From: Endomicrobium sp.
GTDB taxonomy: Bacteria > Elusimicrobiota > Endomicrobiia > Endomicrobiales > Endomicrobiaceae
DNA: 64,000 nt
Reading direction: 5' to 3'
Assembly (NCBI GenBank): GCA_031266185.1
Contig: JAISBM010000016.1
Location: 1-64,000 of the forward strand
This document shows positions 44,152 to 53,732 of the stretch, in pieces. Numbering within the stretch: the first letter of the stretch is position 1; each line of letters starts with the position of its first letter. The notes beneath the pieces are model-generated. The model was not told the origin of the DNA, did no database searches, and saw nothing but the letters and a program-made list of their open reading frames with translations. A program made the position numbers and the translations under genes.

Positions 44152-45429
44152 ATGAAAATATTAGTTATAGGTTCTGGTGGAAGAGAAAATGCTATATGTT
44201 GGCAGTTTGCTAAAAATGCCAATGTAGAAAAAGTGTATTGCGCTCCGGGTAATGAGGGTATTGCAAAAATTGCTGAAATTGTAAATATTCCTGCTTATGA
44301 TTTGGAAAATTTGGCAAATTTTGTTAAAGAAAATAAAATAGACTTTACTTTTGTTGGACCTGAAATACCTTTGTCTTTGGGAATAGTAGATTATTTTAAT
44401 TCTTGGGGTTTAAACATAATAGGTCCTTCTAAAAATGCTGCAAAGCTGGAATCAAGTAAAATATACTCTAAACAATTTATGAATAAGTACGGTATTCCAA
44501 CTGCAAAGTATAGTTCTTTTTCAGATTTAAATAATGCTTTAAATTATATAGATACTTTGGAGGATAATAAGAGACTTGTAATAAAAGCTGATGGCCTTGC
44601 TGCTGGCAAAGGCGTGCACATATGTTCGGGTAAAGGAGAAGCAAAAAATATTGTATATAAAATGATGAGCGAAAAAGTTTTAGGAGATGCGGGAAATAAT
44701 GTAGTTGTGGAAGAATATATAGATGGACAAGAGCTTTCTTATTTGGTTTTTACAGATGGTATTTCCTATTCTTTAATGCCGGCTTCTCAAGATCACAAAC
44801 GAGTAAATGATAAAGATCAGGGGCTAAACACTGGCGGTATGGGCGCCTATGCCCCAGCGCCTCTTGCTACTGTAGAACTAAACAAAAAAGTTGAAGATAT
44901 AGTAAAGAAAGTTATCTGTGGTATTTCTCAAGAAAAACTAGAATATAAAGGTGTTTTGTATGTAGGGGTAATTGTAAGTAATGGCTTACCGTATGTTTTA
45001 GAATTTAACTGTCGTTTTGGCGATCCTGAAACACAAGCTGTCTTACCCTTACTAGAAACTAATTTATCTGATATATGTATTGCAATTTTAGATCAAAAGC
45101 TTTCAAGCTTACAAATTAAATGGAAAGATAAGCTTTCAGTATGTGTAGTGCTTACTTCGGGTGGATATCCGGAAAGTTTTAAATCAGGTTTTGAAATAAA
45201 AGGGTTAGACAATATTGTTGATAATAATACAATAATATTTTATGCTGGGGTAAAGTCTGTTAATGACAAGTTTGTTACATCTGGTGGCAGGGTTGTTGGG
45301 ATTACTTCAGTTGCTGACAATATAGAAGGTGCTATAAATAAAGTTTATGCAAGTGTAAATCTTATACATTTTGATGGCATGCATTTTAGAAGAGATATTG
45401 CATGGAGGGCTTTGAGTGGAAAAAAATGA
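44152..45429 (+). CDS. purD: Phosphoribosylamine-glycine ligase
   Basis: A 425-residue ATP-grasp enzyme, the second step of purine synthesis. VIGSGGRENAICWQF is the N-terminal motif; KADGLAAGKGVHICSG is the ATP-binding loop; GLNTGGMGAYAPAPL and FNCRFGDPETQAVLPLL are the later signatures. Length is normal. It overlaps purE by 14 bp. Confidence 0.97.
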   Translation: MKILVIGSGGRENAICWQFAKNANVEKVYCAPGNEGIAKIAEIVNIPAYDLENLANFVKENKIDFTFVGPEIPLSLGIVDYFNSWGLNIIGPSKNAAKLESSKIYSKQFMNKYGIPTAKYSSFSDLNNALNYIDTLEDNKRLVIKADGLAAGKGVHICSGKGEAKNIVYKMMSEKVLGDAGNNVVVEEYIDGQELSYLVFTDGISYSLMPASQDHKRVNDKDQGLNTGGMGAYAPAPLATVELNKKVEDIVKKVICGISQEKLEYKGVLYVGVIVSNGLPYVLEFNCRFGDPETQAVLPLLETNLSDICIAILDQKLSSLQIKWKDKLSVCVVLTSGGYPESFKSGFEIKGLDNIVDNNTIIFYAGVKSVNDKFVTSGGRVVGITSVADNIEGAINKVYASVNLIHFDGMHFRRDIAWRALSGKK

Positions 45430-45946
45430 TGTTGCGATTATTGTTGGTTCTAGCTCTGACTTAAGCTTGGCTAAAGAGACGGTTAATGTTTTAAAAGGGT
45501 TTGAACTATCTTATAGTTTAGATATTGCTTCAGCTCATAGGACAGAGGAATATTTAAAGCAATGTGTGGAAGGTGCAATTAGTACGGGGGTTAAAGTTTT
45601 TATAGCAATAGCTGGTATGGCTGCAGCTTTACCAGGAGTAATAGCTTCGCATACTATCTTGCCTGTTATAGGCGTGCCAGTAGACGGAAAAAATCTTTTT
45701 GGCTTAGACTCTTTGTTTTCTATAGTTCAAATGCCCAAAGGTGTACCCGTTGCAACGGTTGCATTAGGTAAGACAGGGGCAATAAATGCTGCAATTTTAG
45801 CTGTGCAAATTATAGCAATAGGTGACGATAATTTAAAAGAAAAGTTAAGAAAATATAAAGAGAAAATTGCAGAAGTCGTTATAAAAGAAGATTTAAAACT
45901 TCAAAAAGATGGCGTGGACAAATATCTTGAAAGGTTAAATAAATAA
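45416..45946 (+). CDS. purE: N5-carboxyaminoimidazole ribonucleotide mutase
   Basis: A 176-residue class I PurE. VGSSSDLSLAKETVN and ASAHRTEEYL hold the active-site Ser and His region, and the AIAGMAAALPGVIASHT stretch is conserved. The start is GTG at 45416 with GGAGG upstream, inside the end of purD. No purK is in the window, though class I PurE needs N5-CAIR from PurK. Confidence 0.94.
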   Translation: MEKNDVAIIVGSSSDLSLAKETVNVLKGFELSYSLDIASAHRTEEYLKQCVEGAISTGVKVFIAIAGMAAALPGVIASHTILPVIGVPVDGKNLFGLDSLFSIVQMPKGVPVATVALGKTGAINAAILAVQIIAIGDDNLKEKLRKYKEKIAEVVIKEDLKLQKDGVDKYLERLNK

Positions 45947-45947
45947 A

Positions 45948-46481
45948 ATGACAGAAATTATACTAAAAGCTAAACAGCTTCAAGATAAAGTAAGCAAACT
46001 CGCAAAGGAAATCTTTGAAAATAACAAGAATATTGCAGATCTTGCAATTGTAGGAATCCAAAACAAAGGCGTTTTTTTGGCTAAAAGGATTATTTTTGAA
46101 ATTGCAAAATTAGCAAACATTAAAGAGTCACAAATTCCTTTTGGAACTTTAGACATAACTCTTTATAGGGACGATCTTGAAAATTTGGGCTCTAAAATGC
46201 ATATAATAAAAGACACAGAAATTCCGTTTGATATGAGCCGTAAAAATATTGTCTTAATTGATGATGTCTTATATACAGGTAGAACCGTAAGAGCTGCTTT
46301 AGATGTTTTGATGAGCTTTGGTAGACCTAAGTCTATAAGTCTTGCTGTTTTGGTTGACAGAGGCTTTAGAGAATTGCCAATAGAACCAAGTTATGTAGGT
46401 GTAAAGTATGAAAGTCAAAAATTTATAAAAGTGTCTTGCAAAGAGTCAGATGAAGTAGATGAAGTAAAAATAGAGATTTGA
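45948..46481 (+). CDS. pyrR: PyrR bifunctional pyr regulator / uracil phosphoribosyltransferase
   Basis: A 177-residue PRTase-fold protein. The PRPP loop is VLIDDVLYTGRTVRAALD, and GTLDITLYRDDLE and the AVLVDRGFRELPI segment are typical of PyrR. In other bacteria UMP-bound PyrR binds pyr mRNA leaders to cause attenuation. I could not identify a PyrR-type leader here. It starts one base after purE and precedes pyrB. Confidence 0.93.
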   Translation: MTEIILKAKQLQDKVSKLAKEIFENNKNIADLAIVGIQNKGVFLAKRIIFEIAKLANIKESQIPFGTLDITLYRDDLENLGSKMHIIKDTEIPFDMSRKNIVLIDDVLYTGRTVRAALDVLMSFGRPKSISLAVLVDRGFRELPIEPSYVGVKYESQKFIKVSCKESDEVDEVKIEI

Positions 46482-46515
46482 TAACGAGAACTAAAATTAA
46501 ACAGGGGAATTGTTG

Positions 46516-47442
46516 ATGTCTCTTAATCGCAAAGATTTGCTGGGTTTAGAGCATTTAGATAAAAAAGATTTACAAACAATCTTAGGTTCGGTAAAACCTT
46601 TTAAAAGTCTTTTTACAAGATCTGTAAAAAAAGCTCCAACGTTAGTAGGTAAAACAGTGGTAATTCTTTTTTATGAGCCATCGACTCGCACTAGGACATC
46701 TTTTGAGATAGCTGCAAAAAGACTTTCTGCAGATGTTGTAAATGTTGCAGTAAGTACTTCTAGTGTAGTTAAAGGTGAGAGTCTTATAGATACAGGAAAA
46801 ACTCTTGAAGCTATGAAAGCAGACTATATAATAGTTAGGCACTCTCTTGCAGGCGCGCCAGATATTTTGGCAAGAAATTTAAGTGCTTCAATAATAAATG
46901 CTGGGGATGGTTTTCATGAACACCCAACACAAGGTTTGCTTGATTTGTATACGATGTATGAAAAAAAGAAAAAGCTTGAAGGATTAAAGGTTTTACTTGT
47001 AGGGGATATTTTACATTCTAGAGTTGCTAAATCAAATATATGGGCATTAACAAAAATGGGTGCGCAAGTTGCAGTTTCTGGACCACCCACATTAATACCT
47101 GCAGGGATAGAAGATTTAGGTGTAAAAGTATACTACGATTTGGATGAAGCTGTAAAACAAGTGGACGTGGTAAACATTTTAAGAATACAGCTTGAACGCC
47201 AAAAAGAGAACCTCTTCCCTTCAGTTTACGAATATGTGGAACTATATCAGCTTACTAAAGAAAGGTTAAGGTTTGCAAAAAAAGATGTTTTAATTATGCA
47301 TCCAGGCCCTATGAATAGAGGCATAGAAATATCTTCTGATGTTGCAGATAGCTCTAATGCTGTTATTAATGAGCAGGTTACAAATGGCATAGCTGTTAGA
47401 ATGGCAGTCTTATATCTCTTAAACCCAAAGAGGAAAAAATGA
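46516..47442 (+). CDS. pyrB: Aspartate carbamoyltransferase catalytic chain
   Basis: A 308-residue transferase making carbamoyl-aspartate. The carbamoyl-phosphate motif STRTRTSFEIAA and HPTQGLLDLYT are intact, as is MHPGPMNRGIEI near the end. I start at the ATG at 46516; the two preceding in-frame TTG codons are less likely. No pyrI is present. It overlaps pyrC by 4 bp. Confidence 0.96.
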   Translation: MSLNRKDLLGLEHLDKKDLQTILGSVKPFKSLFTRSVKKAPTLVGKTVVILFYEPSTRTRTSFEIAAKRLSADVVNVAVSTSSVVKGESLIDTGKTLEAMKADYIIVRHSLAGAPDILARNLSASIINAGDGFHEHPTQGLLDLYTMYEKKKKLEGLKVLLVGDILHSRVAKSNIWALTKMGAQVAVSGPPTLIPAGIEDLGVKVYYDLDEAVKQVDVVNILRIQLERQKENLFPSVYEYVELYQLTKERLRFAKKDVLIMHPGPMNRGIEISSDVADSSNAVINEQVTNGIAVRMAVLYLLNPKRKK

Positions 47443-48710
47443 GTCTTCAAATTAAAAATATTAGAATAGTAGACCCTTCCTACAATAAAAATTTTGTTGA
47501 TGATATTTATATTGAAAATGGTAAAATTGTTTCAAGTTTATCTAGTAAAGCAGATAAGATTGTTGATGGCAAAGGGAAAATTGCAGTTCCCGGTCTTATA
47601 GACATTCATGCGCATTTAAGGGAACCTGGGCAAGAAGGCAAAGAAACAATTTATACAGGTACGCGTTCGGCTGCAAAAGGCGGAATAACTACAGTTTTTT
47701 GTATGCCTAACACTAAGCCTGTGATAGACAACGCTCCTACTGTGGAGTTTGTTCTTTTAAAGGTGCAGAAAGAAGGGTTAATAAATGTGCTCCCTGTAGG
47801 ATGTGCTACAAAAGGCTCTTTCGGACAAGAACTTTCTGAAATAGGGGTTCTTAAGAAAGCCGGTATTGTAGCAGTTAGTGATGATGGTGTCCCTGTATCC
47901 AATTCTCAAATTATGCGTCGTACTTTAGAATACACAAAAATGTTTAATCTGCCTGTTATTTCTCACGGTGAAGATAAAGAGCTAAGTAAGAATGGAGTAA
48001 TGAATGAGGGTAGAAATTCTACTGTTTTAGGTCTTAGAGGTATACCAAAACAAGCTGAAGAAATTATGGTAAGTCGTGATATAATGTTAGCAGAACTTAC
48101 AGGTGGGTATTTGCATATAGCTCATGTTTCCACGTCAGGATCTGTTGATTTGGTAAGACAAGCAAAGAAAAAAGGCGTAAAAGTAACAGCAGAAACATGT
48201 CCGCACTATTTTACTTTAACTGATGATGTAGTAAAAGTGTATGATGCAAATACAAAAATGAACCCTCCTCTTAGGGAACAAAAAGATGTAGATGCTATAA
48301 AGCAAGGGCTTGCTGATGGTACAATAGACGCTATAGCAACAGACCACGCACCTCATACTCAAGATGAAAAGAATCAAGAGTTTGATTTGGCTCCTTTTGG
48401 AATTATAGGTTTTGAAACAATGTTAAGTCTTGTTTTAAATGAGCTGGTAGATAAAAAGATTTTAAGTTTTTCTGAAGCTATATCAAAAATGACTTCTAAT
48501 CCTGCAAAGATTTTTAATTTAAATGGTAGAGGATCTTTGGAAGAAGGAAGTATTGCCGATATAACAATTATAGATCCACAATACTCTTATGAGTTTAAGA
48601 AAGAAAGCATTGTGTCAAAGAGTAAGAACTCTCCATTTTTAGGCAGACAATTTAAAGGTGGTGCGGTTATGACTATAGTTGGTGGTAATATTGTTTGGCA
48701 AAGCAGTTAA
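47439..48710 (+). CDS. pyrC: Dihydroorotase
   Basis: A 423-residue class I amidohydrolase. DIHAHLREPGQEGKETI supplies the metal-binding HxH, and HVSTSGSVDLVRQA, AETCPHYF and IATDHAPHT the later ligands. It closes carbamoyl-aspartate to dihydroorotate in the cytoplasm. It is joined to pyrB by a 4-bp overlap, an arrangement usual for this class. Confidence 0.96.
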   Translation: MSLQIKNIRIVDPSYNKNFVDDIYIENGKIVSSLSSKADKIVDGKGKIAVPGLIDIHAHLREPGQEGKETIYTGTRSAAKGGITTVFCMPNTKPVIDNAPTVEFVLLKVQKEGLINVLPVGCATKGSFGQELSEIGVLKKAGIVAVSDDGVPVSNSQIMRRTLEYTKMFNLPVISHGEDKELSKNGVMNEGRNSTVLGLRGIPKQAEEIMVSRDIMLAELTGGYLHIAHVSTSGSVDLVRQAKKKGVKVTAETCPHYFTLTDDVVKVYDANTKMNPPLREQKDVDAIKQGLADGTIDAIATDHAPHTQDEKNQEFDLAPFGIIGFETMLSLVLNELVDKKILSFSEAISKMTSNPAKIFNLNGRGSLEEGSIADITIIDPQYSYEFKKESIVSKSKNSPFLGRQFKGGAVMTIVGGNIVWQSS

Positions 48711-48744
48711 TCTTAGTATTTAAGTGTGCTGTTAATGAGGTTTT

Positions 48745-49515
48745 ATGTGTCTTAAAAGATTTGATGTAACTTGCCAAATAATTTCTAATAAGGAAATATG
48801 TACAAACTATTTTGAACTGAAAATTAAAGCTGGTAGCATTGCTAAGTATTGTTTGCCAGGTCAATTTTTTATGATAGGTGTTCCTGGAGTTTTTTTACGT
48901 CGTCCTATAAGTGTGTATGATTCAAAGAAGAGTGTTCTAAGTTTTTTATATAAAGTTGTTGGAAAAGGAACAGTTATTCTTTCGAAAATGTGTTCGGGCC
49001 AGCTGCAGATTTTAGGACCTTTAGGAAAAGGGTATGACTTAGAAATTTGCAAAGATTTAAATTATGTTGTTGTTGCTGGTGGGACAGGTATAGCATCGCT
49101 TCATTTCCTTGCGACTAAATTAGGCAAGAATAAACCTTACAAAAAAAAAGGAACGCTATATTATGGAGCTCGTTCAAAAAAAGATTTGTTGTGTCTTGAC
49201 AAATTTAAAGAAATAGGTTGGAAAGTGCTGGTTTCTACTGAAGATGGTTCAAAAGGATATGAGGGATATATTACCGACATATTAGAAAAAAAAGTAAAAG
49301 ATAGTGATGTTTTGTTTGCGTGTGGGCCAATGCCTATGCTTAAAAAAGTTGTACAAATTGCAAAAGAAAAAAAAGTAAAAGGTTTTGCTTCTCTTGAAGA
49401 AAAGATGGCCTGTGGTGTAGGTAATTGTCAGGGCTGTGCAGTAAATATAAATGGGGCGATAAAAATGACATGTAAAGATGGGCCAGTTTTTAAAATAGAA
49501 GAAGTAAACTTATAA
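48745..49515 (+). CDS. pyrK: Dihydroorotate dehydrogenase electron-transfer subunit
   Basis: A 256-residue FAD and 2Fe-2S protein. The FAD motif is RRPISVYD and the NAD-binding motif is VVAGGTGIASLHFL. The C-terminal cysteine cluster is EKMACGVGNCQGCAV plus a later MTCKDGP. It passes electrons from PyrD to NAD+. It precedes pyrD by one base, as in class 1B systems. GAGG precedes the ATG. Confidence 0.94.
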   Translation: MCLKRFDVTCQIISNKEICTNYFELKIKAGSIAKYCLPGQFFMIGVPGVFLRRPISVYDSKKSVLSFLYKVVGKGTVILSKMCSGQLQILGPLGKGYDLEICKDLNYVVVAGGTGIASLHFLATKLGKNKPYKKKGTLYYGARSKKDLLCLDKFKEIGWKVLVSTEDGSKGYEGYITDILEKKVKDSDVLFACGPMPMLKKVVQIAKEKKVKGFASLEEKMACGVGNCQGCAVNINGAIKMTCKDGPVFKIEEVNL

Positions 49516-49516
49516 A

Positions 49517-50452
49517 ATGGTGTTTTGTATGAAACCCAGTTTGGCTATAGATTTTATGGGAATTAAATTAAAAAATCCGGTGCTTACAGCTTCTGGAACA
49601 TTCGGCTATGGGTACGAGCTTGCAGATTTAATTCCTTTAAACAAGCTTGGCGCAATTGTAACAAAAACAATCACTTTAGAACCTAAATCAGGCAACCTTC
49701 AACCAAGAATCGCAGAAGTTTCTTCCGGGCTGTTAAATACTATAGGGTTGCAAAATATAGGAGCTAAAGCATTTATTAAAGAGCCTCTTGAAAATTTAAG
49801 TAAAGTGGGTGTTCCAATAATAGTTAGTGTAGCGGGAAGTTGCGTTAAAGAATATGTTCAAACGGTAGAAATATTAAGCGCGCAAGATATAATATCGGCA
49901 ATAGAACTTAATTTATCTTGCCCGAATTTAAAAAAGAAAATAGTTTGCCATGATTTACCTTTGACAGACGAGGTGATAAAAAGTGTAAAAAAAGTGTCAA
50001 AAGTTCCTGTTATTGCCAAGCTTTCTCCTCTTGTTACAGATATTGCAGAACTTGCTTTATGTGTACAGAAGGCGGGTGCTAATGGAGTAACCCTTGCAAA
50101 TACTTACCCTGCGATGGCTATAGATGTTAAAACTTTTAAATATAAGCTTTCTACTGTCAGAGGCGGAGTGTCCGGAGCTTGTGTTAAACCCATGTCTGTT
50201 CGTTGCGTTTATGATGCTTATCAAAATATAGATATCCCAATTGTGGGATGTGGTGGCATAGAAACAGGAGAGGATGTTTTAGAATTTATGCTTGCTGGAG
50301 CAAGAGTTGTAAGTGTGGGCAGTGCAAGTTTAGTTTCACCAACAAGGTTAATAGGAATTATGTCTGAAATGGAAGAAATTCTAAACGAAAGGAAGATAAA
50401 AGATATTAAAGAAGTTGTTGGCATGTTAAATACTATAAAGAACGCTTGTTAA
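49517..50452 (+). CDS. pyrD: Dihydroorotate dehydrogenase, class 1B catalytic subunit
   Basis: A 311-residue FMN enzyme oxidising dihydroorotate to orotate. FMGIKLKNPVLTASGTFGYG, IELNLSCPNLK (with the FMN/substrate loop), GVTLANT and PIVGCGGIETGEDVLEF are family motifs. The active-site base region is SCPNLKK, with Cys as in class 1B. The start could also be the ATG at 49529. Neither start has a strong ribosome site, so coupling to pyrK is likely. Confidence 0.94.
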   Translation: MVFCMKPSLAIDFMGIKLKNPVLTASGTFGYGYELADLIPLNKLGAIVTKTITLEPKSGNLQPRIAEVSSGLLNTIGLQNIGAKAFIKEPLENLSKVGVPIIVSVAGSCVKEYVQTVEILSAQDIISAIELNLSCPNLKKKIVCHDLPLTDEVIKSVKKVSKVPVIAKLSPLVTDIAELALCVQKAGANGVTLANTYPAMAIDVKTFKYKLSTVRGGVSGACVKPMSVRCVYDAYQNIDIPIVGCGGIETGEDVLEFMLAGARVVSVGSASLVSPTRLIGIMSEMEEILNERKIKDIKEVVGMLNTIKNAC

Positions 50453-50476
50453 AAAAATGAAAGGTAGAACAAAAAA

Positions 50477-51121
50477 ATGAAAAAAACAATTTTAGCTTTA
50501 GATATTTATGACTTTAAAAAAGCGCAAAGCCTTGTGGAAAAAACTTCTCAATATATAGACATTTATAAAGTTGGTCCTATACTATTTTTGCAGTCAGGTA
50601 AAGAAATAATTAAAGTAATAAATGACAGTGGAAAAAAAGTTTTTTTGGACTTAAAGTTTCATGATATACCTACAACTGTAAAACGTTCTGTAGAGTCTGC
50701 TAGAGAGCTCAGGGTGTTTAGTTTAACAGTGCACTCTATTGGCGGAGAAGAAATGTTAAAAGCTGCTTCATCTGTTGAAAATAGGCCAAAAATTTGGGCA
50801 GTTACTGTTTTAACTAGCCAAGTTGCAACGCCTGAAGAAATTTTGAGAAGGGCAAAACTAACCAAATCTTGTGGTATAGATGGAGTTATAGCGTCACCTT
50901 TAGAAGTATCTATAATAAAAAAAGGTTATGGACCTGATTTTGATGTTGTTACACCTGGAATAAGGCTGGCAAAAGTAGAAGATGATCAAAAAAGGGTTGC
51001 AACGCCAGAATCTGCTATCAGCGCTGGCGCTGATTTTATAGTTGTTGGAAGACCAATTATAGAAGCCTTAGATCCAGCTGAAGCTGCAAAAAACATTTGT
51101 GAGTCTATAGAAAAGTTATAA
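50477..51121 (+). CDS. pyrF: Orotidine 5'-phosphate decarboxylase
   Basis: A 214-residue TIM-barrel enzyme, the last step to UMP. ALDIYDFKKAQSLVE at the N-terminus, the catalytic VFLDLKFHDIPTTV (the D-x-K-x-x-D-I-P signature) and TPGIRLAKVEDDQKR are intact. Length is normal for the bacterial type I enzyme. The next gene starts one base after its stop. Confidence 0.95.
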   Translation: MKKTILALDIYDFKKAQSLVEKTSQYIDIYKVGPILFLQSGKEIIKVINDSGKKVFLDLKFHDIPTTVKRSVESARELRVFSLTVHSIGGEEMLKAASSVENRPKIWAVTVLTSQVATPEEILRRAKLTKSCGIDGVIASPLEVSIIKKGYGPDFDVVTPGIRLAKVEDDQKRVATPESAISAGADFIVVGRPIIEALDPAEAAKNICESIEKL

Positions 51122-51122
51122 A

Positions 51123-51806
51123 ATGGGACTATTTGTAAAAAACACGAACGAGTTATTTAAAAACGGTTTAAAAATGGGTCTTCTATTACAAATAGGAGGT
51201 ATAGGCCCTATTTGTATGTTAATGTTCCGTCTTTCTTTGTCTTTGCCTATATCGAAACTTCTTTTAGGTGTTATAGGTATAACTTTAGCAGATATTATTT
51301 ATATATGTTTGTCAGTGCTATCTATATCTGTGTTAATAAAAAAAATACAACGTTATCAACGCATTTTTGATATTGTCGTAGGGACAGCTTTAATTGTTTT
51401 TGGTGTATTGTTTATAGCTGCAGGTCATGTTATAGATGCAAATACTTTTAAAGATCAAGATTTGTTTTTTTGGTTGTGCGGATTGACGTTGGCTAATCCT
51501 ATCACAATATTATTTATTACTGGGATTTTTTCTTTGGAATTAAGCAAACGCAATATGCAACTGAAAGAAACTTGTGTTTTTGCAGGCGGATTTTTGCTTG
51601 CAACACCTGTATTTATGACTTTTGTAATTTTAATAGGCAGTCTTACAGGAAGGGTTTTGCCCAAATTTGTTGTACCTTTAATTAACTCTTTTATGGGCTT
51701 TATATTAGTGTTTTTAGGAACAAAAAATATATTTTTTAAAGAGCAAAAATTAGGAGTTATAAAAAATGCAACAAGAAGAATTAGAAACTTTATTCAAAAA
51801 AAATAA
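51123..51806 (+). CDS. LysE/RhtB-family exporter-like membrane protein
   Basis: A 227-residue protein with about six membrane helices (roughly 16-42, 45-70, 83-105, 120-142, 153-175 and 185-205). The N-terminal GLLLQIGGIGPICMLMFRLS and the LTLANPITILFITGIF segment resemble the LysE family (IGP near the start, NP in the middle). It overlaps pyrE by 41 bp and sits inside the pyrimidine cluster. Substrate cannot be told; amino-acid export is usual for the family. Confidence 0.75.
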   Translation: MGLFVKNTNELFKNGLKMGLLLQIGGIGPICMLMFRLSLSLPISKLLLGVIGITLADIIYICLSVLSISVLIKKIQRYQRIFDIVVGTALIVFGVLFIAAGHVIDANTFKDQDLFFWLCGLTLANPITILFITGIFSLELSKRNMQLKETCVFAGGFLLATPVFMTFVILIGSLTGRVLPKFVVPLINSFMGFILVFLGTKNIFFKEQKLGVIKNATRRIRNFIQKK

Positions 51807-52341
51807 TGCTCTTTTAACTGGACATTTTAAACTTTCAAGTGGACTTCATTCTGATACATATTTTCAATCTGCTTTAATTCTACAATATCCTAAAAAGGTA
51901 GAGATTTTATCACAAGAGCTTGCAAAGAAGCTTAAAGAAAGTGGCATAGAAGTTGATGTGGTTGTTTCTCCTGCTATGGGAGGCATAATTATAGGGCAAG
52001 AGATGGCAAGAGTTTTAAGGGTGAGAGCAATATTTACAGAAAGAGTAGATGGTACAGTTTTACTTAGGAGAGGTTTTTCTGTAAAAGAAAATGAGAAAAT
52101 TTTAATTGTAGAGGATGTTATAACTACAGGTCTTTCAACCAAAGAAGTTATAAGCTCTCTTAAATCTTCAGATGCTAAAATAGTAGCGGTTGGTTCTCTT
52201 GTTGATAGGAGTGCAGGTAAAGTGGATTTTGGAGTTCCAAAGTTTTCTCTTTTAAGTCTTGAAATTAAAAGTTATAAAGAAGAAGAATGTCCCATGTGCA
52301 AGGAAGGCAGTATTGCATTAAAGCCTGGAAGCAGAAAGTAG
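51766..52341 (+). CDS. pyrE: Orotate phosphoribosyltransferase
   Basis: A 191-residue PRTase converting orotate and PRPP to OMP. GHFKLSSGLHSDTYFQ, the PRPP motif ILIVEDVITTGLSTKEV and the AMGGIIIGQEMAR stretch are clear. The start inside the preceding gene has its own ribosome site (TAGGAGT). The C-terminal CPMCKEG is common in this subgroup. Confidence 0.95.
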   Translation: MQQEELETLFKKNNALLTGHFKLSSGLHSDTYFQSALILQYPKKVEILSQELAKKLKESGIEVDVVVSPAMGGIIIGQEMARVLRVRAIFTERVDGTVLLRRGFSVKENEKILIVEDVITTGLSTKEVISSLKSSDAKIVAVGSLVDRSAGKVDFGVPKFSLLSLEIKSYKEEECPMCKEGSIALKPGSRK

Positions 52342-52425
52342 TAAAAAATTATAAAGCTACTTGCGAGTCAGGTTGTATATGGGTAATTGTTAAGATTTGC
52401 AGTAGCGCTGCTTTGGGAGTGTGAT

Positions 52426-53724
52426 ATGGAAATGGAAGTAATAAGCGGTATATTAACTATGAAGCTTAATATGTTACAAACGGTTGGTCTGGGTGTTGTT
52501 ATGTACTATTTTGGCGTTTTGGCAAGAAAAATTTTGCCTTTTCTTGTTAAGTTGTCAATTCCAGCATCAGTTATTGGTGGCTTAACAGCAGCGATTTTAA
52601 CTGCATTTTTGCAGACTCAAAATATTGTGTCTTTTCAATTTGACTCAACTTTGCAGGGCTTGTTAATGATTATGTTTTTTTGTACAATAGGGATGAACGC
52701 AAGTTATAAACTGTTAATGAATGGTGGAGTTTTAATACTTGCGTTTTGGGGAGTTTGTGCTATAGCTGTGGTATTGCAAAATTTAGCAGGCATTGGTACA
52801 GCTAAAATGTTTGGCATGCATCCTTTATTAGGTCTAATTTGTGGCTCTGTATCTATGATAGGTGGATTAGGTACAGCAGGAACTTTTGGAAGCTTTTTTG
52901 AAAATAGTTTTGGTGTCAGTGGAGCTATGACTGCTGGTATTACTTGTGCTACATTTGGGATGATTATAGGGTCAGCTTTAGGTGGCCCTTTATCAGAATG
53001 GATTATAAAGAAACATAAAGTAATTACTCCTCATTCGGAAATGCATGATCAAGTTGTAAGTAACACAGGTGATAGGTCTTCAGATTATGAAGAAGTTGGT
53101 ATTTTGGCAGAAGAAGAAGGCATTATAGCTGTACCGTCATACGATGAAGACGAGGATATGGTAAGCGGCCCTCATTTAATGAGAAACATTTCTTGGGTTC
53201 TTGTTACTATGGGGATAGGTTCAGCGCTTAGTTGTTGGTTTAATAAAGTTGGCATATTGTTACCGGCTTATTTGATTACAATGGTTGTAGCTGTAATATT
53301 TAGAAATGTTGGTGATCTGTCAAAAATGTTTGAGATAGATGCAAAAGCTATAGGTATGATATCAGATATTTCTCTTGCTATTTTTGTTACGATGGCAATA
53401 AGCACTTTGAACTTGCGTCAACTGTCAGGGTTAGCGCTACCTATTTTTGTTATGTTAGTAATCCAAATGCTTATTGTAATATTAATAGCTTATTTTCTTG
53501 TTTTTAAATTGCTTGGTAAAAACTATGAGTCAACGGTTATGTCAGCAGGGTTTGTCGGTTTTGGTTTGGGAGCTACCCCAAACGCTTTAGCAAATATGCA
53601 AACTTTATCATCTAAACATGGAACTGCACTGAAAGCTTTTTTTGTTGTTCCTGTAGTGAGCGCTTTTTTAATTGACTTTACTAACGCGTTGCTTATTATG
53701 TTTTTTGCTAATTTATTTAAATAG
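52426..53724 (+). CDS. gltS: Sodium/glutamate symporter family protein (GltS)
   Basis: A 432-residue membrane protein with about ten helices. ASVIGGLTAAILTA, MFFCTIGMNASYKLL, GLICGSVSMIGGLGTAGTFG and VGFGLGATPNALANMQ (the repeated GltS pore motifs) are present. A hydrophilic loop (about 200-245) is charged and acidic. I start at the ATG at 52426, with GGGAG six bases upstream. Glutamate uptake would feed purine, pyrimidine and arginine synthesis nearby. The substrate is inferred. Confidence 0.88.
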   Translation: MEMEVISGILTMKLNMLQTVGLGVVMYYFGVLARKILPFLVKLSIPASVIGGLTAAILTAFLQTQNIVSFQFDSTLQGLLMIMFFCTIGMNASYKLLMNGGVLILAFWGVCAIAVVLQNLAGIGTAKMFGMHPLLGLICGSVSMIGGLGTAGTFGSFFENSFGVSGAMTAGITCATFGMIIGSALGGPLSEWIIKKHKVITPHSEMHDQVVSNTGDRSSDYEEVGILAEEEGIIAVPSYDEDEDMVSGPHLMRNISWVLVTMGIGSALSCWFNKVGILLPAYLITMVVAVIFRNVGDLSKMFEIDAKAIGMISDISLAIFVTMAISTLNLRQLSGLALPIFVMLVIQMLIVILIAYFLVFKLLGKNYESTVMSAGFVGFGLGATPNALANMQTLSSKHGTALKAFFVVPVVSAFLIDFTNALLIMFFANLFK

Positions 53725-53732
53725 GGTAAAAA

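Noticed and set aside
46482-46515. A PyrR-binding attenuator between pyrR and pyrB.
   Set aside because: The 34-bp gap is too short for a terminator/antiterminator pair and no matching loop is seen.
51766-51806. A frameshift between the LysE-like and pyrE genes.
   Set aside because: Both proteins are complete and pyrE has its own ribosome site; it is a real 41-bp overlap.
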